From Luteimonas sp. FCS-9 (lineage in GTDB: Bacteria; Pseudomonadota; Gammaproteobacteria; Xanthomonadales; Xanthomonadaceae): DNA of 64,000 bases. Positions 7,849-15,981 of the stretch are shown one piece after another. Location: NCBI RefSeq assembly GCF_001014645.1, contig NZ_LASZ01000002.1, positions 124,001-188,000 on the forward strand, read 5' to 3'. Positions within the stretch are counted from its first letter, which is position 1; each line of letters begins with the position of its first letter. The translations under genes were made by a program, and so were the position numbers. The notes beneath the pieces are model-generated. The model was not told the origin of the DNA and did no database searches. It saw only the letters and a list, made by a program, of their open reading frames with translations.

Positions 7849-9246
7849 ATGTCCCGGATCCCGACCGTGCCGGCATCGCCGGCCCGCGCCCTGCGCGCCG
7901 CGCCCGTCCTCGCCGTACTGGCGCTCGCGCTGGCCGGCTGCATGAGCAGCGACGATCCCCCGACCGAGAACCCGGCGCAGGTGCAGGCGGGCGCAGACCG
8001 CGCCGACGGCGCCGCGACGGGCACCGGCCCGGACCCGTACCTGCCCGCGCCCGAATCCGCCGCGCTGCCCGTCGTCGAGATCGCGCCCGCGGTCGGCTGG
8101 CCGGTCGACGCCATGCCGGTGCCGGGCGACGGCTTCTCGGTCACGGCCTTCGCGCGCGACCTCGACCATCCGCGCCAGGTGCTGGTGCTGCCCAATGGCG
8201 ACGTGCTGGTCGCCGAGGCCAACAAGCCCGAGACCGAGACCACGCCGGGCCCCAAGCAGCTGGCCATGGGCGCGGTCCAGAAGCGCGCCGGCGCCGGCGT
8301 GGCCAGCGCCGACCGCATCACCCTGCTGCGCGACACCGACGGCGACGGGGTGGCCGACGAGCGTCACGCGTTCCTGACCGGGCTCACCTCGCCCTACGGC
8401 ATGGCGCTGGTCGGCGACACGCTCTACGTCGCCAACGCCGACGCGCTGGTCAAGGTGCCCTACGCCAGCGGCGCGACCTCGATTTCCACCACGCCCGAGC
8501 GCGTCGCCGAACTGCCGGCCGGCCGCAACCACCACTGGACCAAGTCGCTGGTCGCCGCGCGCGACGGCGGCAAGCTGTACGTGGGCGTGGGATCGAACAG
8601 CAACATCGCCGAGAACGGCATGGAGGAGGAGGTCAACCGGGCCGCAGTGCTGGAAGTGGACGCGGCCGGTGGCGCGGTGCGCGAGTACGCGGGCGGCCTG
8701 CGCAACCCGACCGCACTCGCGCTGCACCCGTCGAACGGCCAGTTGTGGGCGGTGGTCAACGAGCGCGACGAGATCGGCAACGACCTGCCGCCCGACTACC
8801 TCACCTCGGTGCGCGAGGGCGGCTTCTACGGCTGGCCCTACGCCTACTGGGGCCGGAACGTGGATGCCCGCGTGCAGCCGCAGAAGCCCGAGCTGGTCGC
8901 GCGGTCGATCACGCCCGACTACGCGCTCGGCGCGCACGTCGCGCCGCTGGGGCTGGCGTTCTACACCGGCGACGCACTGGATGCGCGCTACCGCGACGGT
9001 GCGTTCATCGGTCTGCACGGCTCGTGGAACCGCAAGCCCAAGATCGGCTACTCGGTCGTGTTCGTGCCGTTCTCCGGCGGCAAGCCGTCCGGACCGATCG
9101 AGACCGTGCTGGGTGGCTTCGTCGACGACGAGGGCGATGCGCAGGGCCGGCCGGTGGGCGTGGCGATCGACGCGCGCGGCGGCGTGCTGGTGGCGGACGA
9201 CGTCGGCAATGCGGTCTGGCGGCTGACGCCGGCCGGTGCGCGCTGA
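7849..9246 (+). CDS. Sorbosone/glucose-dehydrogenase-like beta-propeller lipoprotein
   Basis: 465 residues. The N-terminal signal ends in LALALAGCMSSDD (lipobox LAGC). The body resembles soluble PQQ-glucose/L-sorbosone dehydrogenase beta-propellers: DHPRQVLVLPNGDVLVAEANKP, LTSPYGMALVGDTLYVANADALV, GGLRNPTALALHPSNGQLWAVVNERDEIG, HGSWNRKPKIGYSVVFVPF, and a final VLVADDVGNAVWRL blade. Family members oxidise aldoses or sorbosone in the periplasm, some with PQQ; the substrate cannot be read here. ATG 7849 is chosen because AGGAAGG lies just upstream and the lipoprotein signal starts properly; ATG 7819 is an alternative. The next gene starts three bases after the stop. Confidence 0.85.
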   Translation: MSRIPTVPASPARALRAAPVLAVLALALAGCMSSDDPPTENPAQVQAGADRADGAATGTGPDPYLPAPESAALPVVEIAPAVGWPVDAMPVPGDGFSVTAFARDLDHPRQVLVLPNGDVLVAEANKPETETTPGPKQLAMGAVQKRAGAGVASADRITLLRDTDGDGVADERHAFLTGLTSPYGMALVGDTLYVANADALVKVPYASGATSISTTPERVAELPAGRNHHWTKSLVAARDGGKLYVGVGSNSNIAENGMEEEVNRAAVLEVDAAGGAVREYAGGLRNPTALALHPSNGQLWAVVNERDEIGNDLPPDYLTSVREGGFYGWPYAYWGRNVDARVQPQKPELVARSITPDYALGAHVAPLGLAFYTGDALDARYRDGAFIGLHGSWNRKPKIGYSVVFVPFSGGKPSGPIETVLGGFVDDEGDAQGRPVGVAIDARGGVLVADDVGNAVWRLTPAGAR

Positions 9247-9249
9247 CGC

Positions 9250-10392
9250 ATGGCGGCGACCACCGGCCGCGACGCCGGCACCGCGGCGTCCCCCGCCTTC
9301 CCGACGCCGGGCCGCATCGGCACGATCGACCTGGCGCGCGGCTTCGCGGTCTGCCTGATGATCCTCAGCCACGGGACCAACGGCCTGATGCCGTTCGACG
9401 ACTTCCCGCCGTGGGGCCAGGTGCCGGTCCATGCGATCACCAAGTTCTCCTCGTCGCTGTTCGTGATCGTGTTCGGCGTCGCGCTGGCGGTCGCGTTCGT
9501 ACCCAGGACCGGCGCGCCGGACTGGCCGCGCCGCCGCAACCGGCTGCTGTGGCGGGGCCTGGTGGTGCTGTTCTGGTACAAGGTGCTGACCGTGGTGGAG
9601 ATGGCCGGCCGTTACGACCGCGAGACCATCGTCGACACGCTGCTGTACCGGAACTTCCCGTCGTTCGTCGAGATCCTGGGGTTCTACGCGATCGCGCTGC
9701 TGTGGATGCCGTGGCTACTGCCGCTGTGGGCGCGCACGCCGGCCTGGCTGCGCTGGCTCAGTCCGCTGGCGGTCGCGTTCGCGTCGTGGTGGCTGCTGCA
9801 CCACTTTGATTTCTGGGGCGTGCCGCAGTTGCAGGCGCTCGTCGTCGAGCATCCCGACTACTACACCTGGGGCCAGCTCGCGCGTGGACCGCTGGTGCTG
9901 CTCGGCCTGCTGATCGGCGGGTTGCTGCTGCGTTGGTACGGCGATGCGCGCACGCGGCTGGCGCTGGCCTGCGCGCTGGCGCTGTGCGGCGCGGCGCTGC
10001 TGGGCGTATTTGCACTGCGCGCGGGCGAGCTGCGACCGCTGCTTGTCGAGATCGCGCGCAATACCGGCAAGCACCCGCCCGAACTGATGTTCATGCTCTT
10101 CAGCGTCGGCGGCGCGCTCGCGCTGCTCGCCCTGGCGGTTGCGGGCGGGGAACGGCTTGCGGCCTGGCTGCGGCCGGTGGCGGTCGTCGGCAGCGACGCG
10201 CTGATGGCGTTCATCGTGCACATCGCGGTGATCTTCCTGCTGTTCCGCCAGGTGCTGGGCTGGTACCAGGCGGTCTCGTACACGCAGGCGCTGGCGCTGA
10301 CGGCGGGCCTGATCCTGGCGACCGCCGGGTGGATCTGGCTGTGGGCGCGCCTGAGGACGGCGGTTCGCCCGCCGCCGGACCGGCGTCGATGA
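9250..10392 (+). CDS. Multi-pass membrane acyltransferase, HGSNAT-like (DUF1624) type
   Basis: 380 residues with about ten hydrophobic segments. The first carries GRIGTIDLARGFAVCLMILSHG, matching the R-x-x-x-ID-x-x-RG-x-A-V signature of heparan-alpha-glucosaminide N-acetyltransferase-like and related acyltransferases. In the family the histidine at the end of this helix is catalytic and acetyl groups are moved from cytoplasmic CoA to an exported sugar. The acceptor here is unknown; a glycan or peptidoglycan-type substrate is possible given the two serine hydrolases that follow. It starts three bases after the previous stop, and its stop overlaps the next start (ATGATG), which indicates an operon. 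Confidence 0.8.
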   Translation: MAATTGRDAGTAASPAFPTPGRIGTIDLARGFAVCLMILSHGTNGLMPFDDFPPWGQVPVHAITKFSSSLFVIVFGVALAVAFVPRTGAPDWPRRRNRLLWRGLVVLFWYKVLTVVEMAGRYDRETIVDTLLYRNFPSFVEILGFYAIALLWMPWLLPLWARTPAWLRWLSPLAVAFASWWLLHHFDFWGVPQLQALVVEHPDYYTWGQLARGPLVLLGLLIGGLLLRWYGDARTRLALACALALCGAALLGVFALRAGELRPLLVEIARNTGKHPPELMFMLFSVGGALALLALAVAGGERLAAWLRPVAVVGSDALMAFIVHIAVIFLLFRQVLGWYQAVSYTQALALTAGLILATAGWIWLWARLRTAVRPPPDRRR

Positions 10393-11582
10393 TGGCCGCC
10401 CGGCGCGCCCTGCGGCCGCGCGGCGAGGCCCCGCCGCGATGGGGCGCGATGCTGCGCCGGAACCTCGTGACCGTCGCCGGCGTCGCGATCGCGGGCCTCT
10501 TCGCGGCGACCGCTGCCGCGCAGCCCGCGTCACCGCGCCCGAAGATGGTCGCGGACGCGGCATTACAGGGGCCGCCGGCGTGGGCCGCCGCGCTCGACCG
10601 GCGCCTGCGCGCGGTGGATGCGCGCCTGTCCGGCGAGATCGGCGTCTACGTGCAGCGTCTGGACGACGATGCGACCTGGGGCCTGCGCGCGGACGAGTCC
10701 TGGTACCTCGCGTCCGGCGTCAAGGTGCCGATCGCGATCGCGGTGCTGCGCGAGATCGAGCAGGGCTGGTTGACCCTCGACACGCAGGTCGCCCTGCGCG
10801 ACGACGACTTCGTCGACGGCGCCGGCGGCACCAACGCGCATCGCGCCGGCGCCCGGTTGCCCATCGCCTACCTGCTCGAGGAGATGATCGTCCACAGCGA
10901 CAACACCGCCAGCGACGTGCTGATCCGCACCGTCGGCCTCGGCCAGGTCAATGCGGTTGCCGCCGAGCTGATCGCCGCGCAGGGCGTGCGGATCACCACG
11001 CTGTCCGACGTGCGACGACGCGCCTACGGCATGCTCCATCCCGCGGCGGCGGGTCTGTCGTCGCAGGATTTGCTGGCGCTGCAGCGCGCCGGCCCCGGAC
11101 AGGCGCGCGTGCGCAGGCTCGCGGACCTGCTCGACGTGCCGGCGTCGGATTTCCTGCTGCCCGATCTCGACAGCGCGTTCGAGTCCTACTACGCGACCCA
11201 CGTCAACAGCGCGACGCTGCGCGACTACGGCCGCATGCTCGCCGCGCTGCAGCGCGGCCAGGCCCTCGACCCGGCAGGCACCCGCCAGCTGCTCGGCCTG
11301 ATGGCGCGCGTGCAGACCGGCACCCGGCGGATCCGCGCCGGCCTGCCGCCCGGCACGCGGTTCGCACACAAGACCGGCACCCAGTACCGGCGCCTGTGCG
11401 ATTCGGGCATCGCGACACTGCCCGGCGCGCCCGCCCACCCCGCAATCGACGTCGTGATCGTCGCCTGCGTCCGCGGTGCGGATACCCAGGCCGGCGAGCG
11501 CGCGCTGCGCGAAATCGGTGCGGCCGTCGCCGCAGCCAAGATCCCGAGCGCGGCAGCGCCCCCACCAGAGGTGCATCGATGA
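10389..11582 (+). CDS. Secreted class-A-beta-lactamase-like serine hydrolase, copy 1
   Basis: 397 residues from ATG 10389. A second ATG at 10449 gives the cleaner signal peptide MLRRNLVTVAGVAIAGLFAA...AQPA and may be the true start. The hydrolase domain shows the active-site S-x-x-K in WYLASGVKVPIAI, the SDN loop in HSDNTASD, and the KTG motif in FAHKTGT. I do not see the omega-loop E-x-x-L-N that deacylates beta-lactams in true class A enzymes, so a DD-peptidase or esterase role is equally possible. It acts in the periplasm. Its stop overlaps the start of a paralogue with the same architecture. Confidence 0.85.
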   Translation: MMAARRALRPRGEAPPRWGAMLRRNLVTVAGVAIAGLFAATAAAQPASPRPKMVADAALQGPPAWAAALDRRLRAVDARLSGEIGVYVQRLDDDATWGLRADESWYLASGVKVPIAIAVLREIEQGWLTLDTQVALRDDDFVDGAGGTNAHRAGARLPIAYLLEEMIVHSDNTASDVLIRTVGLGQVNAVAAELIAAQGVRITTLSDVRRRAYGMLHPAAAGLSSQDLLALQRAGPGQARVRRLADLLDVPASDFLLPDLDSAFESYYATHVNSATLRDYGRMLAALQRGQALDPAGTRQLLGLMARVQTGTRRIRAGLPPGTRFAHKTGTQYRRLCDSGIATLPGAPAHPAIDVVIVACVRGADTQAGERALREIGAAVAAAKIPSAAAPPPEVHR

Positions 11583-12688
11583 TCCGAGCCCGCCGCCTGT
11601 CGCTCGCGCTGTCCGCGCTGCTGCTCGCCGCCTGTCGCGCCGGCGAAGCGCCTGCGCCTTCCGATCCCGCCCAGGCCGCCGCGGCCGCCGAGGCGCGCGG
11701 TACGCAGGCCGCGTGGATCGCACCGCTCGACGCGGCGGTGTCCCGCATCGACGACGCGATGCCTGGCGACTTCGGCGTCTACGTGCGCCGCTACGGCGAC
11801 GCGCCCGGCACGCTCGACCGCGGCGACGCCCGCCCTTGGTACCTGTCCTCGACGATCAAGATCCCGGTCGCGATCGCCGTGCTCGAAGCCGTCGACGCCG
11901 GCACGCTGTCGCTCGACGACACGCTGACACTCGCCCGCACCGACTACGTCGACGGCGCCGGCGACCTGCTGCAGCACGATCCGGGCGCGCGCCTGAGCAT
12001 CGGCACGCTGGTCGAGAAGTCGCTTCGCGACAGCGACAGCACCGCGACCGACATGCTGATCCGCCGCATCGGCGAAGCCCACCTCAACGCACGCATCCAT
12101 GCCTGGACCGGCGGCGGCTTCGGCCCGGTGACGACGATCCTGCAGGTGCGCTACGACGCCTACGGCCCGCTCCATCCTGGCGTCGCCGACCTCGACAACG
12201 TGGCGATCGTGCGCCTGCGCAATGCCGAGGCCGGCGAGCCCCGGCTGCAGGCGCTCGCGCGCGAGTTGGGCGTGCCGCGCAGCGCGCTGAAGGCCGATAC
12301 CTTCGATGCGGTGTTCGCCGACTACTACCGCGGCGAGCGCAACCAGGCGACGTTGCCGGCATTCGCGACGCTGCTCGAACGGCTGATCGCCGGCGAACTG
12401 CTGTCGCCGGAGAGCACCGCGCTGATGCTCGGGCACATGCGCGCCATCGGCACCGGCGACCGTCGCCTGTCGGCGGGCCTGCCGCCCGGGACCGACTTCG
12501 CGCAGAAGACCGGCACCCAGGTCCGCCGCGCCTGCAACGTCGGCGTGATCGACCCCGAGGCCGCCCGCGACGGCGCGACGATCGTGCTGGCCTGCGCCGA
12601 GGACTTCGACGCGCTGACGCAGGCCGAGCAGGCTTTCCAGACACTGGGCCGCGCGCTGGGCGAGACCGTGCTGCAGCCCATGCACTGA
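11579..12688 (+). CDS. Class-A-beta-lactamase-like serine hydrolase lipoprotein, copy 2
   Basis: 369 residues, a tandem paralogue of the preceding gene. The N-terminus MIRARRLSLALSALLLAACRAG is a lipoprotein signal (LAAC), unlike the cleavable signal of copy 1. The motifs are S-T-I-K in YLSSTIKIPVAIAVL, a changed second motif (DSDSTATD, so SDS instead of SDN) and FAQKTGT. The two copies share the same spacing and the block RLSAGLPPGTDFAQKTGTQ / RIRAGLPPGTRFAHKTGTQ, evidence of duplication followed by change in localisation and active-site loop. The start overlaps the previous stop (ATGA). Confidence 0.85.
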   Translation: MIRARRLSLALSALLLAACRAGEAPAPSDPAQAAAAAEARGTQAAWIAPLDAAVSRIDDAMPGDFGVYVRRYGDAPGTLDRGDARPWYLSSTIKIPVAIAVLEAVDAGTLSLDDTLTLARTDYVDGAGDLLQHDPGARLSIGTLVEKSLRDSDSTATDMLIRRIGEAHLNARIHAWTGGGFGPVTTILQVRYDAYGPLHPGVADLDNVAIVRLRNAEAGEPRLQALARELGVPRSALKADTFDAVFADYYRGERNQATLPAFATLLERLIAGELLSPESTALMLGHMRAIGTGDRRLSAGLPPGTDFAQKTGTQVRRACNVGVIDPEAARDGATIVLACAEDFDALTQAEQAFQTLGRALGETVLQPMH

Positions 12689-12828
12689 ACGCGCGGCGCA
12701 GCGCTTCGCCGTATCCCTCGATCCGCCGTCGCCCTCAAGCCGGCCGCCGGCACGCGCCTTGTCCCAGATCAAGGCGCCGCCGGCCCGCCACCGGCACGCT
12801 GGCCGGGCATTCCAGACAGAGACCTCCG

Positions 12829-13311
12829 ATGAAATCCCCGATCGCCGCCGTCGTGGCGCTGGCCTGCGCCGCGAGCGGCGGCGCGCTGGCCCACGGCGCC
12901 CACGGCTTCGCCTTCGGGCAGCCCGCCCCGGCCGCCAAGGCGCGGCGCACCGTCGAGATCGACATGGACGAGATGCGGTTCGCCCCCGACACCCTGGCGG
13001 TCGAAGACGGCCAGACGGTCCGTTTCGTCGTGCGCAACCGCGGCCGGTTGTTGCACGAATTCAATCTCGGCGATGCCGCCCTGCACGCCGCCCATCGCCA
13101 GGAGATGCTCGACATGCTGCAGGCTGGCACCATCACCGGGACCGCGATCGCATCGCACGGCGCCCACGACGATCCCAACAGCGTCCTGGTCGCGCCCGGC
13201 CGCACCGGCGAGCTCGTCTGGCGGTTCACCGGTCCCGGCGAGCTGGAAATCGCCTGCAATCTTCCCGGGCATGCCGAAGCCGGCATGGTCGGCCGGCTGC
13301 GCATCGACTGA
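12829..13311 (+). CDS. Periplasmic cupredoxin (plastocyanin/azurin-like copper protein)
   Basis: 160 residues: signal peptide MKSPIAAVVALACAASGGALAHG, then a His-containing linker and a cupredoxin fold. The copper ligands appear as His in RGRLLHEFNLG and Cys-His-Met in EIACNLPGHAEAGM, the type 1 copper set. Between the strands is an insert of about 35 residues (AAHRQEMLDMLQAGTITG...SHGAHDDP). It should act in periplasmic electron transfer or copper handling; the partner is unknown. It lies 140 bases after the hydrolase pair. GAGAC before the ATG is a weak ribosome-binding site. Confidence 0.85.
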   Translation: MKSPIAAVVALACAASGGALAHGAHGFAFGQPAPAAKARRTVEIDMDEMRFAPDTLAVEDGQTVRFVVRNRGRLLHEFNLGDAALHAAHRQEMLDMLQAGTITGTAIASHGAHDDPNSVLVAPGRTGELVWRFTGPGELEIACNLPGHAEAGMVGRLRID

Positions 13312-13675
13312 CGACGAGCGCGAGACTCCGGAGTGAGCGGCGCCGAACCACCAGCCCTTCGATCGCGACGCCCGATTCCGAGCATCGCCACCGGCCCACA
13401 CCATCTCCCCCGCCTACCGGCCCGCCGCCGCACCGTGTCCAGCGCCTGCCGAATGCCGCGACCACCAAGCGGAGTTCGGGCCGCAGATGGGCGCGGTACC
13501 TGACAGGCGTCCGCGCCATGCCGCTCGATCGCGACACCCGATCCGGCGATGGGCGGTGGGAGAGGGCCGCATCCGCCCGGCGGTCGACTTTTCGGGCCAG
13601 CACGTGGCCCAGGGCGACGTCATGCACGGCCCGCCCCGGGGCGGGCGCGTGCGCGGTGGCGTGCCAATAGCCGGA
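13312..13675. other. Intergenic region with a dispersed repeat
   Basis: No convincing gene is seen. The stretch holds the 72-bp repeat at 13429-13500. It also has two direct copies of the sequence TCGATCGCGAC(A/G)CCCGAT at about 13359 and 13525 that bracket it. Downstream it runs into the 3' end of the NmrA-like gene. Confidence 0.6.
13429..13500 (-). repeat. 72-bp dispersed repeat, copy 1
   Basis: In reverse complement this segment matches 41678-41749 with 11 differences in 72 bases and no gaps (about 85 percent). Both copies lie between genes. Conceptual translations of the two copies also stay alike on both strands (for example LRLVVAAFGRRWT versus IRLVVTAPGRRWT), but neither extends into a convincing gene. 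Confidence 0.8.
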
Positions 13676-14611
13676 TCAGGCCTTCAACAGACGCGTCAGG
13701 TAGTGCGCCACGTCGACGGTTTCAATTCCATGCCGGGCATTGAAGGTGCCGGCCTTGTCCCACCACATGCCGTCCCCCAACGCAAAGGCGGCGCGATAGC
13801 GCGTCATGACGTCACCGGGCGACTGCGCCAGATCGGCGCGCAGTTTGTCCAGCGTCCACAGCGTCTTGTCGAAGGTCCGGCCGGTGATCCGCTCGATGAC
13901 CTCGGCCAATTTTCCGTAGGAAATCGTGTCGCCGGCCACGAACACCACTTCGTTGGCGATGCGCGGTTCGGTCAGCAGGATCTCCGTGGTGAGCCTGCCG
14001 ATGTCTTCTGGCGTGGTCACCGTGACCTTGGTGTCCCAGGTGCCCAGTCCATGGATCGTCCCAGCCTCCAGATTCACCACGTCGAACGCCGGTTCGAACA
14101 GGAAGCTGGTGAACATGCCGGTGGAGACAATCACCCACTCGGTCTGCTGCTGGGCACGCAGCAGCTGGCGTACCTGGTATTGCTCGTCGAACACCGGCTG
14201 GCCGCTGCCCTGCCCGACCACGTCGTAATCGACGCCGAACTGCCAGGGGAAATAGCGCTCGACGCGGGCATCCAATGCGGCGCGGGTGATCTTGAGTTGG
14301 GTGCCGGGACCAGCCACGAAGCCGGTGCAGTTGATCACCGTGCGATAGCGCGCGAACAAGGCCTGCAGGGCGGCGGGATCGCCCGCCAGGTCGAAGCCCA
14401 CGACCTCCACGCCCAACTCCCGCAGGACGCCAAGATTCTCGAGGTCGCCGGGCATGGCGCTGGCGAGGGTGTGCGGCGAGACGACAACCGTGACCGACCG
14501 GCGGCGCTCGGCCATGCGCGGAGCAAGTGCGCGCAGCACCGCCATACCGAGCTGGCCGGCTCCGAGAACCAGCACGCCGGGACAACCGGCTTCATCGTCA
14601 GACTTTGTCAT
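13676..14611 (-). CDS. NmrA-like / aromatic-alcohol-reductase-type NAD(P)-binding oxidoreductase
   Basis: 311 residues with an N-terminal Rossmann motif VLVLGAGQLGMAVLRAL (GxGxxG type), then VINCTGFVAGPGTQLKI, a catalytic-region segment RYFPWQFGVDYDVVGQGS, and the substrate-side segment WVIVSTGMFTSFLFEP. This pattern fits atypical SDR proteins of the NmrA / isoflavone-reductase-like group, which reduce small aromatic compounds or sense NADP. It is transcribed divergently from a LysR regulator across an AT-rich spacer, a standard arrangement in which the regulator controls the enzyme. The pair is flanked by unrelated genes and may be a transferred unit. Confidence 0.82.
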   Translation of the reverse strand: MTKSDDEAGCPGVLVLGAGQLGMAVLRALAPRMAERRRSVTVVVSPHTLASAMPGDLENLGVLRELGVEVVGFDLAGDPAALQALFARYRTVINCTGFVAGPGTQLKITRAALDARVERYFPWQFGVDYDVVGQGSGQPVFDEQYQVRQLLRAQQQTEWVIVSTGMFTSFLFEPAFDVVNLEAGTIHGLGTWDTKVTVTTPEDIGRLTTEILLTEPRIANEVVFVAGDTISYGKLAEVIERITGRTFDKTLWTLDKLRADLAQSPGDVMTRYRAAFALGDGMWWDKAGTFNARHGIETVDVAHYLTRLLKA

Positions 14612-14876
14612 AATTGCTTCACTCTGAATAATTCGTGATTTCGCCTTGACGGACCTGCCGACCAGAAAGCCGGATCAGTGACCCTTCATCGCCCTCTCCA
14701 GCAGGATTCATGTCGAAGCCCCTGCATCGTAGGTTTTCAGCGGCACATGAAAAATCGGAAGAAACAGCTTTTAATATTTGAATAAATGCAACAATCCGCC
14801 ATCGCGCTCGACAGTGGTCACAGGCGTCGACGCTGCGCTCCCACCTCATCGTCCCTCCCAGGAGATCCCGCCCCCC
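14612..14876. promoter_or_regulatory. AT-rich divergent promoter region between NmrA-like and LysR genes
   Basis: These 265 bases are markedly more AT-rich than their surroundings, for example TTTTAATATTTGAATAAA near 14770-14786 and CTGAATAATTCGTGATTT near 14627-14644. They should contain both promoters and the LysR operator. I do not assign exact hexamers or a T-N11-A site. Confidence 0.5.
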
Positions 14877-15782
14877 TTGGACAAGCTGCAAGCCATGGAG
14901 ACCTTCGTGCGCGTGATCGAGGCCGGCAGCTTCCGGCAGGCCGCCGACACGCTGAACGTGCTTCCCTCGACCGTCACGCGCAACATCAAGGAACTGGAGT
15001 CACACCTGGGAGCGCGGCTGCTCAACCGCACCACGCGCGCCGTCAGCGCCACCGACGCCGGCCTGCGCTTCTACGACAGCTGCAAAGCGATCCTGCGCGA
15101 GTTGCAGGAAGCCGAGGCTCAAGCGTCCCAGCGTACCGAAGCGTTGCGCGGCACGATCAGGATCGGCACCACCTCGTCGCTGGCCAGGCACTGCCTCATC
15201 GCAGCCTTGCCGGCATTCATGCGCCGCCATCCCCAAATTGAACTGGAGCTGCACCTCTCCGACACCATGGTCGACGTCGTTCGGCAGGGCCTGGACTGCG
15301 TCATCCGCACCGGCGCCCCGCGCAGTTCGCAACTGGTGGCCCGGCGCATCGGCCGCTTCCACTGGATCGTCTGCGGCGCCCCGGACTACCTGGCGCAACA
15401 TGGCGCGCCCCGCAGCGTGCAGGCGTTGCAACAGCACGTCGCCGTGGGCTATCTCGGCGGCCACGCCGGACGCTTTGCCCACTGGCAATTTCAGGGGGCC
15501 GCGCAGACGACCAACATAGGCATGAAGGAAAGCGTTCGCGTCAACGACACCGATGCCTATGTGGATGCCGGCATCGCCGGCCTGGGCCTGATCCGCGTCG
15601 CGAGCTACATGGTGCGCGAACATTTGGCCGCAGGACGGCTGATCCGCGTACTGGAAGACGCGCACGCCGAGCCGGAACCGATTTCAGTGCTTTATCCGCA
15701 CAGCCGGCACCTGTCTCCAGCAGTGCGCGCCTTCGTGGACTGGAGCGGCGAGGTGGTGGCACGGGCTTCGAGCAAATGGTGA
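14877..15782 (+). CDS. LysR-family transcriptional regulator
   Basis: 301 residues from a TTG start giving (M)DKLQAMETFVRVIEAGSF, the usual LysR N-terminus. AGGAG lies 12 bases before it (14860-14864). An upstream in-frame TTG at 14778 would add 33 unlikely residues, and ATG 14895 would cut the first helix. The winged helix-turn-helix is seen at FRQAADTLNVLPSTVTRNIKELESHLGARLLNRTTR, followed by a type 2 periplasmic-binding-like effector domain (IRIGTTSSLARH onward). It resembles the CrgA/DmlR-like group. It probably controls the divergent NmrA-like gene and itself; the inducer is unknown. Confidence 0.92.
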   Translation: MDKLQAMETFVRVIEAGSFRQAADTLNVLPSTVTRNIKELESHLGARLLNRTTRAVSATDAGLRFYDSCKAILRELQEAEAQASQRTEALRGTIRIGTTSSLARHCLIAALPAFMRRHPQIELELHLSDTMVDVVRQGLDCVIRTGAPRSSQLVARRIGRFHWIVCGAPDYLAQHGAPRSVQALQQHVAVGYLGGHAGRFAHWQFQGAAQTTNIGMKESVRVNDTDAYVDAGIAGLGLIRVASYMVREHLAAGRLIRVLEDAHAEPEPISVLYPHSRHLSPAVRAFVDWSGEVVARASSKW

Positions 15783-15899
15783 TGCGGGCGGCACCGGCCA
15801 GTGAAGGCTGCGCGCATTGGCGCCATGAGTGGCACGCAAGCGGCTGACCGCCGCGGGGCTTGACGTCGTCCAGAGAATTGCGGCACCCGGGCCCTCCTG

Positions 15900-15930
15900 A
15901 AACAAAGAAGCCCGCGGAATCCGCGGGCTC
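15900..15930 (-). terminator. Intrinsic terminator of the subtilisin gene
   Basis: AGCCCGCGG-AAT-CCGCGGGCT is a perfect 9-bp stem (15909-15929) about 50 bases beyond the protease stop. On the minus strand it is followed by TCTTTGTTT. Confidence 0.8.
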
Positions 15931-15981
15931 GAAAGACGCCTGCATCGCCGCACCCGCGTCCTTGCGGGTGCGGCGGCAACG

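Noticed and set aside
10389..12688. True class A beta-lactamases
   Set aside because: S-x-x-K and KTG motifs are present, but the E-x-x-L-N loop was not found and copy 2 lacks SDN; called only as class-A-like serine hydrolases.
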